Positions 1 through 7,457 of a DNA stretch of 22,952 nt are shown piece after piece. Below the pieces are notes generated by a model. It saw only the letters and a list, made by a program, of their open reading frames with translations, was not told where the DNA came from and made no database searches. Positions within the stretch are counted from its first letter, which is position 1. Every line of letters begins with the position of its first letter. A program made the translations under genes and the position numbers. Source of the stretch: an uncultured Prevotella sp. (GTDB taxonomy: Bacteria; Bacteroidota; Bacteroidia; Bacteroidales; Bacteroidaceae); the NCBI GenBank assembly GCA_900553595.1, contig USEC01000032.1, positions 1-22,952 of the forward strand, in the 5' to 3' direction.

Positions 1-302
<302 letters not shown>

Positions 303-386
303 TCATCAGTGGCCGTGCTTTCAGCTGTTGTACATTTCTTTCCTTTCCGTTTTGCTATTCAAGATGTCTAACTTATACGCGGCGTG

Positions 387-414
387 AATACAATCCGTGA
401 TTCGTGATTGTATT
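387..414 (+). other. Hairpin in the 23S-5S spacer
   Basis: AATACAATC at 387-395 is the exact reverse complement of GATTGTATT at 406-414, giving a 9 bp stem with a 10-base loop about 20 bases before the 5S gene. Stems of this kind in rRNA spacers are usual sites of precursor processing, for example by RNase III. That role is inference. No tRNA is seen in the spacer. Confidence 0.5.
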
Positions 415-433
415 TCGTTTTGCGAAAGAGATT

Positions 434-543
<110 letters not shown>

Positions 544-553
544 CTTTTATCAG

Positions 554-590
554 GGTCTTCAGAGTCAAATGACTTTGGAGACCTTTTTTT
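554..590 (+). terminator. Intrinsic terminator of the rRNA operon
   Basis: A 14 bp stem made of GGTCTTCAGAGTCA (554-567) and TGACTTTGGAGACC (570-583) pairs fully if two G-U pairs are allowed. It is followed directly by seven T (584-590), about 10 bases after the end of 5S. Confidence 0.9.
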
Positions 591-623
591 GTGCCCGTAA
601 GCGAAAAAAACAATGGGAAACAC

Positions 624-654
624 TTGACATCGCTTGCGCCGGATTGTACCTTTG
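624..654 (+). promoter_or_regulatory. Distal promoter, rRNA-like, upstream of ino1
   Basis: TTG at 624-626, 20 bases, then TACCTTTG at 647-654, matching the Bacteroidetes primary sigma factor pattern. Transcription would begin near 660 and run through the boxA-like leader toward the gene at 922, giving a leader of about 260 bases. Confidence 0.6.
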
Positions 655-866
655 CAATCGCATTCGGTTCGTTGTATGAGTCTGACGCAAGTGGTCTTTG
701 ACATACTTACATATTATAATATATATATTCTGTTGTTGAGTTGCTGTACTTTCGCAAGTTCATAGGTTATAGAAGTTTTTTTGTTCTATAAAAGTTAAAA
801 TAAACAAACAAACCTAAAAATGGAACTAATAATATAGCTTGGATGTTTTTTTATAAACATATTGTG

Positions 867-874
867 TAAATTTG
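867..874 (+). promoter_or_regulatory. Proximal -7 box for ino1
   Basis: TAAATTTG fits TAnnTTTG. Upstream there is only a T-run (846-852) in place of a clear TTTG -33 element. A start near 881 would give a leader of about 40 bases. The box overlaps a perfect DnaA-box 9-mer at 873-881 (minus orientation). Confidence 0.45.
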
Positions 875-921
875 TGGATAATTCGATGTACTAACTTTTT
901 AAACGAGATACTAAAAACAAC

Positions 922-2250
922 ATGAGAAAAACAAATGTTAAACCTGCTGAAGGAAAATTAGGTATTTTGGTCGTAGGTTGTGGCGCAGTAGCCACTACTT
1001 TTATGACCGGTGTGTTTATGGCTCGCAAGGGACTTGCCAAGCCTGTTGGCTCAATGACTCAGTACGACAAGATTCGTGTTGGTCGCGGTGCCGACAAGAA
1101 ATATTTGCACTATAAGGACATTGTTCCTCTGGCTGACCTCAACGATATAGTGTTTGGCACATGGGATGTTTATCCACAGAATGCCTACCAGGCTGCTATG
1201 TATGCAGAGGTGTTGAAGGAAAAGGACATCAACCCCGTGCGTGAGGAATTGGAGAATGTGGTGCCAATGAAGGCTGCTTTCGACAAGAATTATGCCAAGC
1301 GTTTGGACGGTGATAATATAAAGGATTGCAAGACGCGTTGGGACATGGTGGAGGCTCTTCGCCAGGATATCCGCGACTTCAAGGAGAAGAACGGCTGCTC
1401 GCGCATCGTAATGATTTGGGCTGCATCAACAGAGATTTATGTGCCGGTAGATATGGAAATCCATGGCACTCTCGCTGCACTTGAGGCGGCAATGAAGGCC
1501 GACGACCGTCAGCACATTGCTCCGTCTATGTGCTATGCCTATGCCGCACTTGTAGAGGGTGCTCCTTTCATCATGGGTGCTCCTAACACAACTGTTGATA
1601 TTCCTGCCATGTGGGAACTTGCCGAGAAGACCAAGATGCCTATCGCAGGCAAGGACTTCAAGACAGGTCAGACTCTTGTGAAGAGTGGTTTCGCTCCGAT
1701 GATCGGCACTCGTTGCCTCGGTCTTAGCGGATGGTTCTCTACAAATATTCTTGGCAACCGCGACGGTCTTGTTCTTGATGAGCCGGCTAACTTCCACACC
1801 AAGGAGGTGAGCAAGCTCTCAACACTTGAAACAATTCTTAAGCCGGATGTACAACCCGACCTCTATGGTCATGGCAACGACGAGGACACTCAGTACTATC
1901 ACAAGGTGCGCATTAACTATTATCCGCCTCGCAACGACAATAAGGAGGGATGGGACAATATCGACATCTTCGGATGGATGGGTTATCCTATGCAGATAAA
2001 GATAAACTTCCTCTGCCGCGACTCAATCCTTGCCGCACCTCTGTTGCTCGACCTTACATTGCTTAGCGACCTTGCCGCCCGTGCCGGACGCTATGGCATA
2101 CAGCGCTTCCTGAGCTTCTTCCTTAAGGCGCCAATGCATGACTATACCAAGGGTGAGGAGGCTGTCAATCACCTCTACCAGCAATATACCATGCTGAAGA
2201 ATGCCATCCGTGAGATGGGTGGTTATGAGGCTGACGAAGAAATGGACTAA
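922..2250 (+). CDS. ino1: Inositol-3-phosphate synthase
   Basis: This cytosolic enzyme converts glucose 6-phosphate to 1L-myo-inositol 3-phosphate (EC 5.5.1.4) with an internal NAD+ redox cycle. The protein has 442 aa, close to bacterial family members and shorter than the eukaryotic ones. An N-terminal Rossmann loop GCGAVA is at residues 19-24, and family text such as KSGFAPMIGTRCLGLSGW is present in the second half. The start at 922 follows an A-rich leader. In Bacteroides this enzyme feeds phosphatidylinositol and inositol sphingolipid synthesis, and as I recall it sits beside the lipid genes. Here no CDP-alcohol phosphotransferase or phosphatase neighbour is present: rRNA lies upstream and a convergent receptor gene downstream. 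It is probably a single-gene unit ending at the hairpin at 2265-2326. Confidence 0.93.
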   Translation: MRKTNVKPAEGKLGILVVGCGAVATTFMTGVFMARKGLAKPVGSMTQYDKIRVGRGADKKYLHYKDIVPLADLNDIVFGTWDVYPQNAYQAAMYAEVLKEKDINPVREELENVVPMKAAFDKNYAKRLDGDNIKDCKTRWDMVEALRQDIRDFKEKNGCSRIVMIWAASTEIYVPVDMEIHGTLAALEAAMKADDRQHIAPSMCYAYAALVEGAPFIMGAPNTTVDIPAMWELAEKTKMPIAGKDFKTGQTLVKSGFAPMIGTRCLGLSGWFSTNILGNRDGLVLDEPANFHTKEVSKLSTLETILKPDVQPDLYGHGNDEDTQYYHKVRINYYPPRNDNKEGWDNIDIFGWMGYPMQIKINFLCRDSILAAPLLLDLTLLSDLAARAGRYGIQRFLSFFLKAPMHDYTKGEEAVNHLYQQYTMLKNAIREMGGYEADEEMD

Positions 2251-2264
2251 TTGTAATGAATAAA

Positions 2265-2326
2265 CGAAACGCCCTGCAAGGACGAAGACATTATGTAATA
2301 TGCTTCTGCCTTTGCAGGGCGTTTCG
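2265..2326. terminator. Shared bidirectional terminator-like inverted repeat
   Basis: CGAAACGCCCTGCAA (2265-2279) and its exact reverse complement (2312-2326) form a 15 bp stem. The 32-base interior pairs further (GAAG with CTTC, ATTA with TAAT), so the whole 62 bases fold as one long imperfect hairpin. It lies between the ends of two convergent genes. The plus side is followed by GTGTGTTTT and the minus side by TTTATTCATT, so it can serve both. Confidence 0.7.
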
Positions 2327-2375
2327 TGTGTTTTATCATTTACTCGGGGCTTTGCCCCTGCTTGGTTGTTCTATC

Positions 2376-4757
2376 TTAATAGTTTATCTTCACTCCCACA
2401 TAATAGCTTCGTGGCAGGGAAGGACCATAGATGTAATTGGAATCGCGATTCCAACCTTTGTCGAAGTCCTTTTGGTAGGAGTTGGCGATATTCTGTATTC
2501 CGCCGTTCACCTGAAGTGTCAGATACTTGCTTACGGGGATGTCGTACGCCAGTTTCATGTTCAGTTCCATGAAGTCGGGCGTATCTACGGCTTTCGGTTC
2601 TTCAACACCCGATCCGGCTGCATGGCCTATGAGCATACTGCCCGTGTAGTTGCCCGTTATGGAAGCGGTGAAACGCTTTACAGGAGTGAATGTGGCGGTG
2701 AAATAACCGTACCTGTTCGGTGAGCGCATCATCTTTTTGTACTTCTGTTCCGGCACTTCATCGTTCCATGCTATGGCTTCGTCGTAAAGACTCTTCTGTA
2801 TGGTGAATCCGGCCTGAAGACTGAACCAGCGTGTGAACATTGCCTTTCCCTCTATGTTCAAACCGAACACTTTGGCTCCGTAGGCGTTGTACCGTTCCTG
2901 TACGGTGTTCCCTTGGGCGTCCGGCCTGTCGAGCTGGCGGAGGGCGAACACGTTGTCGAGGTCGGTATAAAAGCCTTCCACGAGGAGGTTGGTCTGTACA
3001 TTTCCAAACTTATGATAAATGTCGGCGGAGATGCTGAAACTGTTCGAACGCTCCTCCTTCAACTTGTCGGCAAGGACGGTGACAAGCCGTTCGCCCCCTA
3101 CTACGCCTACATGCAGGTCTTCGTCGAAAGCCTGTGGCGCACGGAATCCGCCGGCGTAGGTCAGTCGGAAGTTCAGATTGTCGGTAGGGTTGTAGCGCAG
3201 GTTGGCGCGTGGACTGAAGATAATGTTGTCCACGAGGTTGTGCTTGTCCAGACGGCCGCCCACAAGGAAACCCCATTGCTTGCTTTTCCACTCGTTCTGG
3301 AAGAAGAAGCTGCCTATGTGTACATCCTGCTTGAAGTGGCGGTCGTAGCCGAGTATGACGTCTTTCAGACCGTCGAAGTTGTATTCAGCACCGAGTGTGA
3401 GGTCGGACGGCATGAAGAGCAGCTTGCTGAAATTGTGTACATACTGCGCTCCGGCAACGTATGTGAAGTCGTGTGTCGTTCCGTACGCTTTCCCTGCCGC
3501 ATCCCGGTCGTCGTCAGTTCCTTCGCCAATACCACCGTAATAACTTTTGCGTGAAGTTGTCTGGAAAGAGAAATATGCCGAGAGACGATTTTTTTCGTCT
3601 GGTGCGAAGTAGTCGTAAGTGAGTCCGCCGCCTTGGATGCTGTGCTCCACCTGCTCTGTGATGTTCGCTTCGTGTGGTGCCTGTTCGAGCTGGTTGCCGC
3701 CGCGTCGGAATTCATGTATGCCGTGATACTGAAGACTCAGTTTGGAGTAAGGGTTGAGACGGAGGTAGGAGTTGAGTCCGAAAGTCTGGTTGTTCAGTTC
3801 CGGTAGCTCGGTATATCCGTCGCCGTCATGGTCGTATCCTTTTCGGTTGCGGGTTTGTCCGTAGGCATAAACGCCCGCTTTGTTGTCGTCGGTCACTAAT
3901 GAGACATTGCCGGTGGTAACATTATCGAAACTGTTTGAGCCGCCAATCGACATGAGTGTATGTCCGAACGAAGCCGAATTGCGGACGGGTTCCTTGGTTA
4001 TGATGTTGATGGTTCCGCCGATGGCAGATGCACCGAAGAGTGCGGAACCTCCGCCGCGTACTACTTCCACGCGGTCTATCATGTTGGCAGGAATCTGTTC
4101 CAGACCATATACGCCGTTAAGTGAAGAGAAAATGGGGCGTGAATCGACAAGTATCTGTGAATAATGGCCGTCCAGTCCGTTGATTCTTACCTGCGTGAAG
4201 CCGCAGTTCTGACAGTTGTCCTCGGTGCGCACACCGGGTTGGAAGTTGAGTCCCTGTGCCAGACAGGTGGATTGTGTGATGTCGAAAACCTTGCCGTTTA
4301 TCACGTTTACGAGGTTGGGAGCCATCCGGCGCTTCGTCTCGCTTCTGTTTGCTGATACTACGACTTCATCAAGACTCAGGTCGCTTGGTGAAAGATTGAA
4401 ATTCAGTTCTTTGCTTGTGTTTTTCTTTGTGGTCACCATTTTCGACATGGTGGTATAGCCCATGTATTTCGCTTCGATGGTGAATGTGCCTTCCGGCAGG
4501 TTCTTCAGGAAGAAATGTCCGGTCATGTCGGTTGTTGTGGCGATGGTGGTGCCTTTCACATGTATGATGGCGTAAGGTACATGTTCGCCCGACTTTGCAT
4601 CGACGACATGTCCGTAGATGTTGGCATCAGTGCCTTTCTCGTTTTCTTCAACTGATTTTACAACACTCGTGTTATCCCTTGCTTCGGTTGCCCGAGCTGC
4701 AAATGAGACTGTCAATGCGCCAGCAAGGAGCATCAACTGATAATTCTTTGATTTCAT
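2376..4757 (-). CDS. TonB-dependent outer-membrane receptor with CarboxypepD_reg-like domain
   Basis: This is an outer-membrane active transporter energised by TonB-ExbBD. The protein has 793 aa. A signal peptide ends near residue 23 (SFAARA). A CarboxypepD_reg-like beta domain covers about 46-115, a TonB-box-like DEVVVSANR sits at 130-138, the plug covers about 145-260 with VEVVRGGGSALFG at 230-242, and a 22-strand-type barrel follows, ending in an aromatic residue (KINY). The plug carries three cysteines, C165 and a CxxC pair C182/C185, an uncommon feature. No SusD-like partner or substrate enzyme is adjacent, and the single-gene layout points to a metal complex, siderophore or cofactor rather than a glycan. 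The substrate cannot be named from the sequence. The start is well placed after the signal peptide pattern and overlaps the end of a short upstream ORF. Confidence 0.9.
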   Translation of the reverse strand: MKSKNYQLMLLAGALTVSFAARATEARDNTSVVKSVEENEKGTDANIYGHVVDAKSGEHVPYAIIHVKGTTIATTTDMTGHFFLKNLPEGTFTIEAKYMGYTTMSKMVTTKKNTSKELNFNLSPSDLSLDEVVVSANRSETKRRMAPNLVNVINGKVFDITQSTCLAQGLNFQPGVRTEDNCQNCGFTQVRINGLDGHYSQILVDSRPIFSSLNGVYGLEQIPANMIDRVEVVRGGGSALFGASAIGGTINIITKEPVRNSASFGHTLMSIGGSNSFDNVTTGNVSLVTDDNKAGVYAYGQTRNRKGYDHDGDGYTELPELNNQTFGLNSYLRLNPYSKLSLQYHGIHEFRRGGNQLEQAPHEANITEQVEHSIQGGGLTYDYFAPDEKNRLSAYFSFQTTSRKSYYGGIGEGTDDDRDAAGKAYGTTHDFTYVAGAQYVHNFSKLLFMPSDLTLGAEYNFDGLKDVILGYDRHFKQDVHIGSFFFQNEWKSKQWGFLVGGRLDKHNLVDNIIFSPRANLRYNPTDNLNFRLTYAGGFRAPQAFDEDLHVGVVGGERLVTVLADKLKEERSNSFSISADIYHKFGNVQTNLLVEGFYTDLDNVFALRQLDRPDAQGNTVQERYNAYGAKVFGLNIEGKAMFTRWFSLQAGFTIQKSLYDEAIAWNDEVPEQKYKKMMRSPNRYGYFTATFTPVKRFTASITGNYTGSMLIGHAAGSGVEEPKAVDTPDFMELNMKLAYDIPVSKYLTLQVNGGIQNIANSYQKDFDKGWNRDSNYIYGPSLPRSYYVGVKINY

Positions 4758-4819
4758 TTTGCTTGTAATTTATTTGAGTCCCGTGTCTTTGTGGAGCGTT
4801 TCATCAAACATGCATACAT
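4754..4819 (-). CDS. Possible 21-aa leader ORF overlapping the receptor start
   Basis: A short ORF starting MYACLMKRS runs in the leader of the TonB receptor transcript. Its TGA stop overlaps the receptor ATG as ATGA (4757-4754), an arrangement typical of translational coupling. An internal ATG at codon 6 (4804) could also be the start. It has no recognised family and is short enough to be chance. Confidence 0.25.
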   Translation of the reverse strand: MYACLMKRSTKTRDSNKLQAK

Positions 4820-4886
4820 CCCGTCTGCTTGTTTAATGGCAGTAATGCTACAAAAAAAACTGCGAAACTTCGGTATTTTATGTATT

Positions 4887-4913
4887 GTGGTGGCGATTGT
4901 CCCAATCCACCAC
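4887..4913 (-). promoter_or_regulatory. Leader hairpin of the TonB receptor mRNA
   Basis: Read on the minus strand, GTGGTGGATTG pairs with CAATCGCCACCAC apart from a two-base bulge, starting about 12 bases after the predicted transcription start. It may stabilise the mRNA or take part in attenuation with the U-run at 4852-4859. Function is inference. Confidence 0.35.
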
Positions 4914-4932
4914 CTATTAGTGATAAGAGTTG

Positions 4933-4963
4933 CAAAGTTAATGGATTGTGCGTTCTCGTGCAA
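4933..4963 (-). promoter_or_regulatory. Promoter of the TonB receptor
   Basis: On the minus strand TTG (4963-4961), 20 bases, then TAACTTTG (4940-4933). Transcription would start near 4925, giving a leader of about 168 bases before the ATG at 4757. Confidence 0.65.
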
Positions 4964-5078
4964 TACCTAAAAATGATGAATTGCGCAAACGCAGCCTTAT
5001 GTTGGGCGTGTGTGCTGCTCCTGTTTCCGCTGTTTCGCATTTTTAAAGCGACGATGATGCAGTTTGTCGTTTTTTTCT

Positions 5079-5086
5079 TAACTTTG
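5079..5086 (+). promoter_or_regulatory. -7 box of the fucosyltransferase-like gene
   Basis: TAACTTTG fits TAnnTTTG and lies 25 bases before the ATG. No convincing TTTG is present at the expected -33 distance. Confidence 0.5.
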
Positions 5087-5111
5087 TGACATATCTCAGT
5101 AAGAATGTAAA

Positions 5112-5951
5112 ATGAAAGACGACAAGAATAAATCACGGTTGCTCTTCGTGCCTTCGGGAGGATTGGGCAACCGTCTTCGTGCGATAGTCTCCGCCGTACA
5201 GTTGTCCGAGGCTACGGGGACTGCATTGCGGATAGTATGGTTCAAGGACTGGGGCATGGGCGCGGAATGGCGTGAAATATTCAAACCCATGAAACACTAT
5301 GCGCTACGGGAGGCTTCGCTGCTCGACAGTCTTGTGTATGACCGCCCCAGAAAACGGAATTTCTTTGTGCCGAAACTGTTTCAGAACCTGTTGTTCGAAC
5401 AGCGGATTGACGAGTATGATGTCACGCCTCTCAAGCGTAAGAACTTTGACTTCTGCGCCTGGGCAAAGGGCAGGAACAGTTACATGAGCTGCTATCAGGA
5501 TTTCGGCGCGGTGGACAACTCTCTCTATTCCGATTTGTTCAGTCCTACAGACGAAATAGAGCAACGTATCGCCCGCAATCTTGAACAACTTGGCGATGCG
5601 CCAATCGGCATACATGTCCGCCGGACGGACAACCGTGCGGCGATAGAGCGGAGCCCTATTTCGCTCTTCTTCGATGCTATGGACTCTATCGTCAGAGACA
5701 ATCCGGCACAGCGTTTCTATCTTGCCACCGACGACGAGGAAACGAAAAACGAAATGCTCAAGAGGTATGGCGATGCGCTTCTGATGTCGTCGTCGAAGGC
5801 GGAACGTGGTACTACGGAGGGCATCAAGGACGCCGTCGTGGAGATGTTCACCCTTGCCCGCTGTCGTGAGATATACGGGACAGCTGATAGCAGCTTCTCC
5901 GTCATTGCTTCACGCATCGGCGACATACCATTGACGATTCTTGAACAATAA
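5112..5951 (+). CDS. Fucosyltransferase-like glycosyltransferase
   Basis: A cytosolic GT-B-type enzyme likely to move a fucose (or similar sugar) from a GDP-sugar to a surface glycan. The protein has 279 aa. GGLGNRLRA at residues 16-24 resembles the N-terminal glycine-rich loop of bacterial fucosyltransferases. HVRRTD at 168-173 is the HxRR(x)D motif that binds the GDP-sugar in the alpha-1,2/alpha-1,6 fucosyltransferase superfamily, and a C-terminal ADSSFS segment (258-263) fits the third conserved motif. No signal peptide or membrane segment is seen. The kinase gene starts 66 bases later on the same strand with no terminator between, so they are probably co-transcribed. The sugar and acceptor are not determined. 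Start at 5112 agrees with the -7 box at 5079-5086. Confidence 0.75.
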   Translation: MKDDKNKSRLLFVPSGGLGNRLRAIVSAVQLSEATGTALRIVWFKDWGMGAEWREIFKPMKHYALREASLLDSLVYDRPRKRNFFVPKLFQNLLFEQRIDEYDVTPLKRKNFDFCAWAKGRNSYMSCYQDFGAVDNSLYSDLFSPTDEIEQRIARNLEQLGDAPIGIHVRRTDNRAAIERSPISLFFDAMDSIVRDNPAQRFYLATDDEETKNEMLKRYGDALLMSSSKAERGTTEGIKDAVVEMFTLARCREIYGTADSSFSVIASRIGDIPLTILEQ

Positions 5952-6017
5952 GCACGGATGCAGAAATAACGTTAAAACAGAAGTTGATAGCGAGTAGTAC
6001 AATAAATAAGGTGAAGC

Positions 6018-7205
6018 ATGCGTTATAGATATATGCAGTGGACAGACCAGATACGAAGGGTGAAAATCCTGCTTGTGTTGGCTGCGGTTATGATAGCCGT
6101 AGCCTCGCTTGTGGTGTCGCATATCCTCACGCGTGACCTCGCCGATGAGGAACGCGGTAAGATGGAGGTGTGGGCGGAAGCCATGCGCACCCTCAACCGG
6201 GCCGATGAGAACACCGACATAAACCTCGTTCTGAAAGTCATCAACGGCAACAACACCATCCCCGTCATCGTGCTCGACTCGAAAGGTCGCGTGCAGGATT
6301 TCCGTAACATCGATATTCCCGATGCCAAGACCTATTCCGACTCGCTTGCCTTTGCCGAAAGTATGAGCAAACAGCTTCTCAACGAAAACCACAGCATACG
6401 CATCTCCCTTGACGACGGCATACCGACGGACTACATCGACGTGTGCTATTCCGACTCGCTCATGCTGCGCCGGCTCGCGTTCTATCCGTATGTCCAGCTC
6501 GGTGTGGTTATGATTTTTGTGGTTATAGCCATCTTCGCCCTGCTCACCTCGAAGCGCGCGGAACAGAACAAGGTGTGGGTGGGGCTGTCTAAGGAGACCG
6601 CCCACCAGCTCGGTACCCCTATTTCGAGTCTGATGGCATGGACGGAAATGCTCAAGGAAAGCTATCCTGACGACTCCCTCATACCCGAAATGGACAAGGA
6701 TGTGAAGCGTTTGCAACTCATTGCCGACCGCTTTTCGAAGATAGGCTCGCTGCCAGAACCGGTTCCTGCAAGTCTCGCCGAGGTACTCAATCATGTGATA
6801 GACTACATGGATCGCCGCACTTCAAAGAAGGTAGCGATGGTGCGCGACTTCCCCGAACACGATGTTGTGGTGAAGATAAACGCATCGCTCTTCGAATGGG
6901 TGATAGAGAACCTCTGCAAGAATGCCGTCGATGCCATGGAGGGCGAGGGACGCATCACGCTTGCATACCGTGAGGAAGGCACACGGGCAGTCATAGAAGT
7001 GACCGATACGGGCAAAGGCATACGCAAGAAGGATATACGCAATGTGTTCCGTCCCGGCTTCACCACCAAGAAGCGCGGTTGGGGACTCGGTCTGTCGCTC
7101 GCCAAACGCATCGTGGAGGAATACCACCACGGCCACATCTTCGTGAAGAAATCGGAGGTCGGCGTGGGTACGACATTCCGCATAGAACTCCTCGGCTTGG
7201 ACTGA
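6018..7205 (+). CDS. Sensor histidine kinase, orphan
   Basis: A membrane two-component kinase of 395 aa. TM1 is at about 17-36, a periplasmic or extracytoplasmic segment at about 40-155, and TM2 at about 159-177. The phospho-acceptor helix is SKETAHQLGTPISSL, with H196. The ATPase domain has the N box ENLCKNAVDAM (297-307), G1 DTGKGI (330-335), the F box FRPGFTTKKRG and G2 GWGLGL (354-359), so all catalytic boxes are intact. There is no HAMP domain: the DHp helix follows TM2 directly. No response regulator lies in this window, so its partner is encoded elsewhere. It follows the fucosyltransferase-like gene by 66 bases. The signal sensed is unknown. Confidence 0.93.
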   Translation: MRYRYMQWTDQIRRVKILLVLAAVMIAVASLVVSHILTRDLADEERGKMEVWAEAMRTLNRADENTDINLVLKVINGNNTIPVIVLDSKGRVQDFRNIDIPDAKTYSDSLAFAESMSKQLLNENHSIRISLDDGIPTDYIDVCYSDSLMLRRLAFYPYVQLGVVMIFVVIAIFALLTSKRAEQNKVWVGLSKETAHQLGTPISSLMAWTEMLKESYPDDSLIPEMDKDVKRLQLIADRFSKIGSLPEPVPASLAEVLNHVIDYMDRRTSKKVAMVRDFPEHDVVVKINASLFEWVIENLCKNAVDAMEGEGRITLAYREEGTRAVIEVTDTGKGIRKKDIRNVFRPGFTTKKRGWGLGLSLAKRIVEEYHHGHIFVKKSEVGVGTTFRIELLGLD

Positions 7206-7417
7206 CCACAGTGCTGTTGTCGATAATATTAATAATGTGAGTTCTACGAATCAGAACAATGCAAAATCGGAATATAAAAGTCATTAAGAATTGACTGCTT
7301 TGCAAACCAAGTCATTTGTGCTTCATGGGACTCGCATTAAATGCGGATGCCGGAAGCGCAAAGGTTGGTTGTCGTGCGTCTAAAAACGCTAATATTGCGA
7401 AAAACTTTGCTGTTAAG

Positions 7418-7449
7418 TTGCTCAATGTCAGAAAATATTCGTAACTTTG
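7418..7449 (+). promoter_or_regulatory. Promoter of yceD-rpmF-fabH
   Basis: TTG (7418-7420), 21 bases, TAACTTTG (7442-7449). The predicted transcription start (about 7454-7457) falls only a few bases before the ATG at 7458, so the message could be leaderless or nearly so. It also rules out the more upstream in-frame ATGs at 7341 and 7425. Confidence 0.7.
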
Positions 7450-7457
7450 CAACCCAA

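Larger units (their letters stand above)
591..921 (+). other. Non-coding stretch between 5S rRNA and the inositol-phosphate synthase gene
   Basis: No ORF with coding character is seen here. The stretch holds a good promoter (624-654), a boxA-like segment GGTCTTTGACATAC at about 693-706 followed by an AT-rich run, a small hairpin (TATAGAA 768-774 with TTCTATA 784-790), and a second -7 box close to the gene (867-874). From memory, the TCTTTGACAT segment after a TAnnTTTG promoter is what precedes 16S genes in this group. No 16S gene follows here. Confidence 0.6.
4758..5111. other. Divergent intergenic region between the receptor and fucosyltransferase-like genes
   Basis: The left half (4758-4925) would be the long 5' leader of the receptor mRNA on the minus strand. 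It holds a hairpin at 4887-4913 (GTGGTGG with CCACCAC, inner ATTG with CAAT) and, further along, a weak CGAA/TTCG stem followed by eight U (4852-4859). The right half holds the minus promoter (4933-4963) and the plus -7 box (5079-5086). No known riboswitch consensus (B12, TPP, FMN, SAM) was recognised. Confidence 0.5.

Noticed and set aside
820..837. A five-codon ORF in the ino1 leader
   Set aside because: Too short to support; chance expectation in AT-rich sequence is high.
4758..4925. Cobalamin, TPP, SAM or FMN riboswitch before the TonB receptor
   Set aside because: The leader has a hairpin and a U-run, but none of the consensus boxes of these classes was found.
5910..6794. A 294-codon minus-strand open frame
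   Set aside because: It is antisense to the histidine kinase gene, which has all family motifs; no domain is seen in the antisense product.
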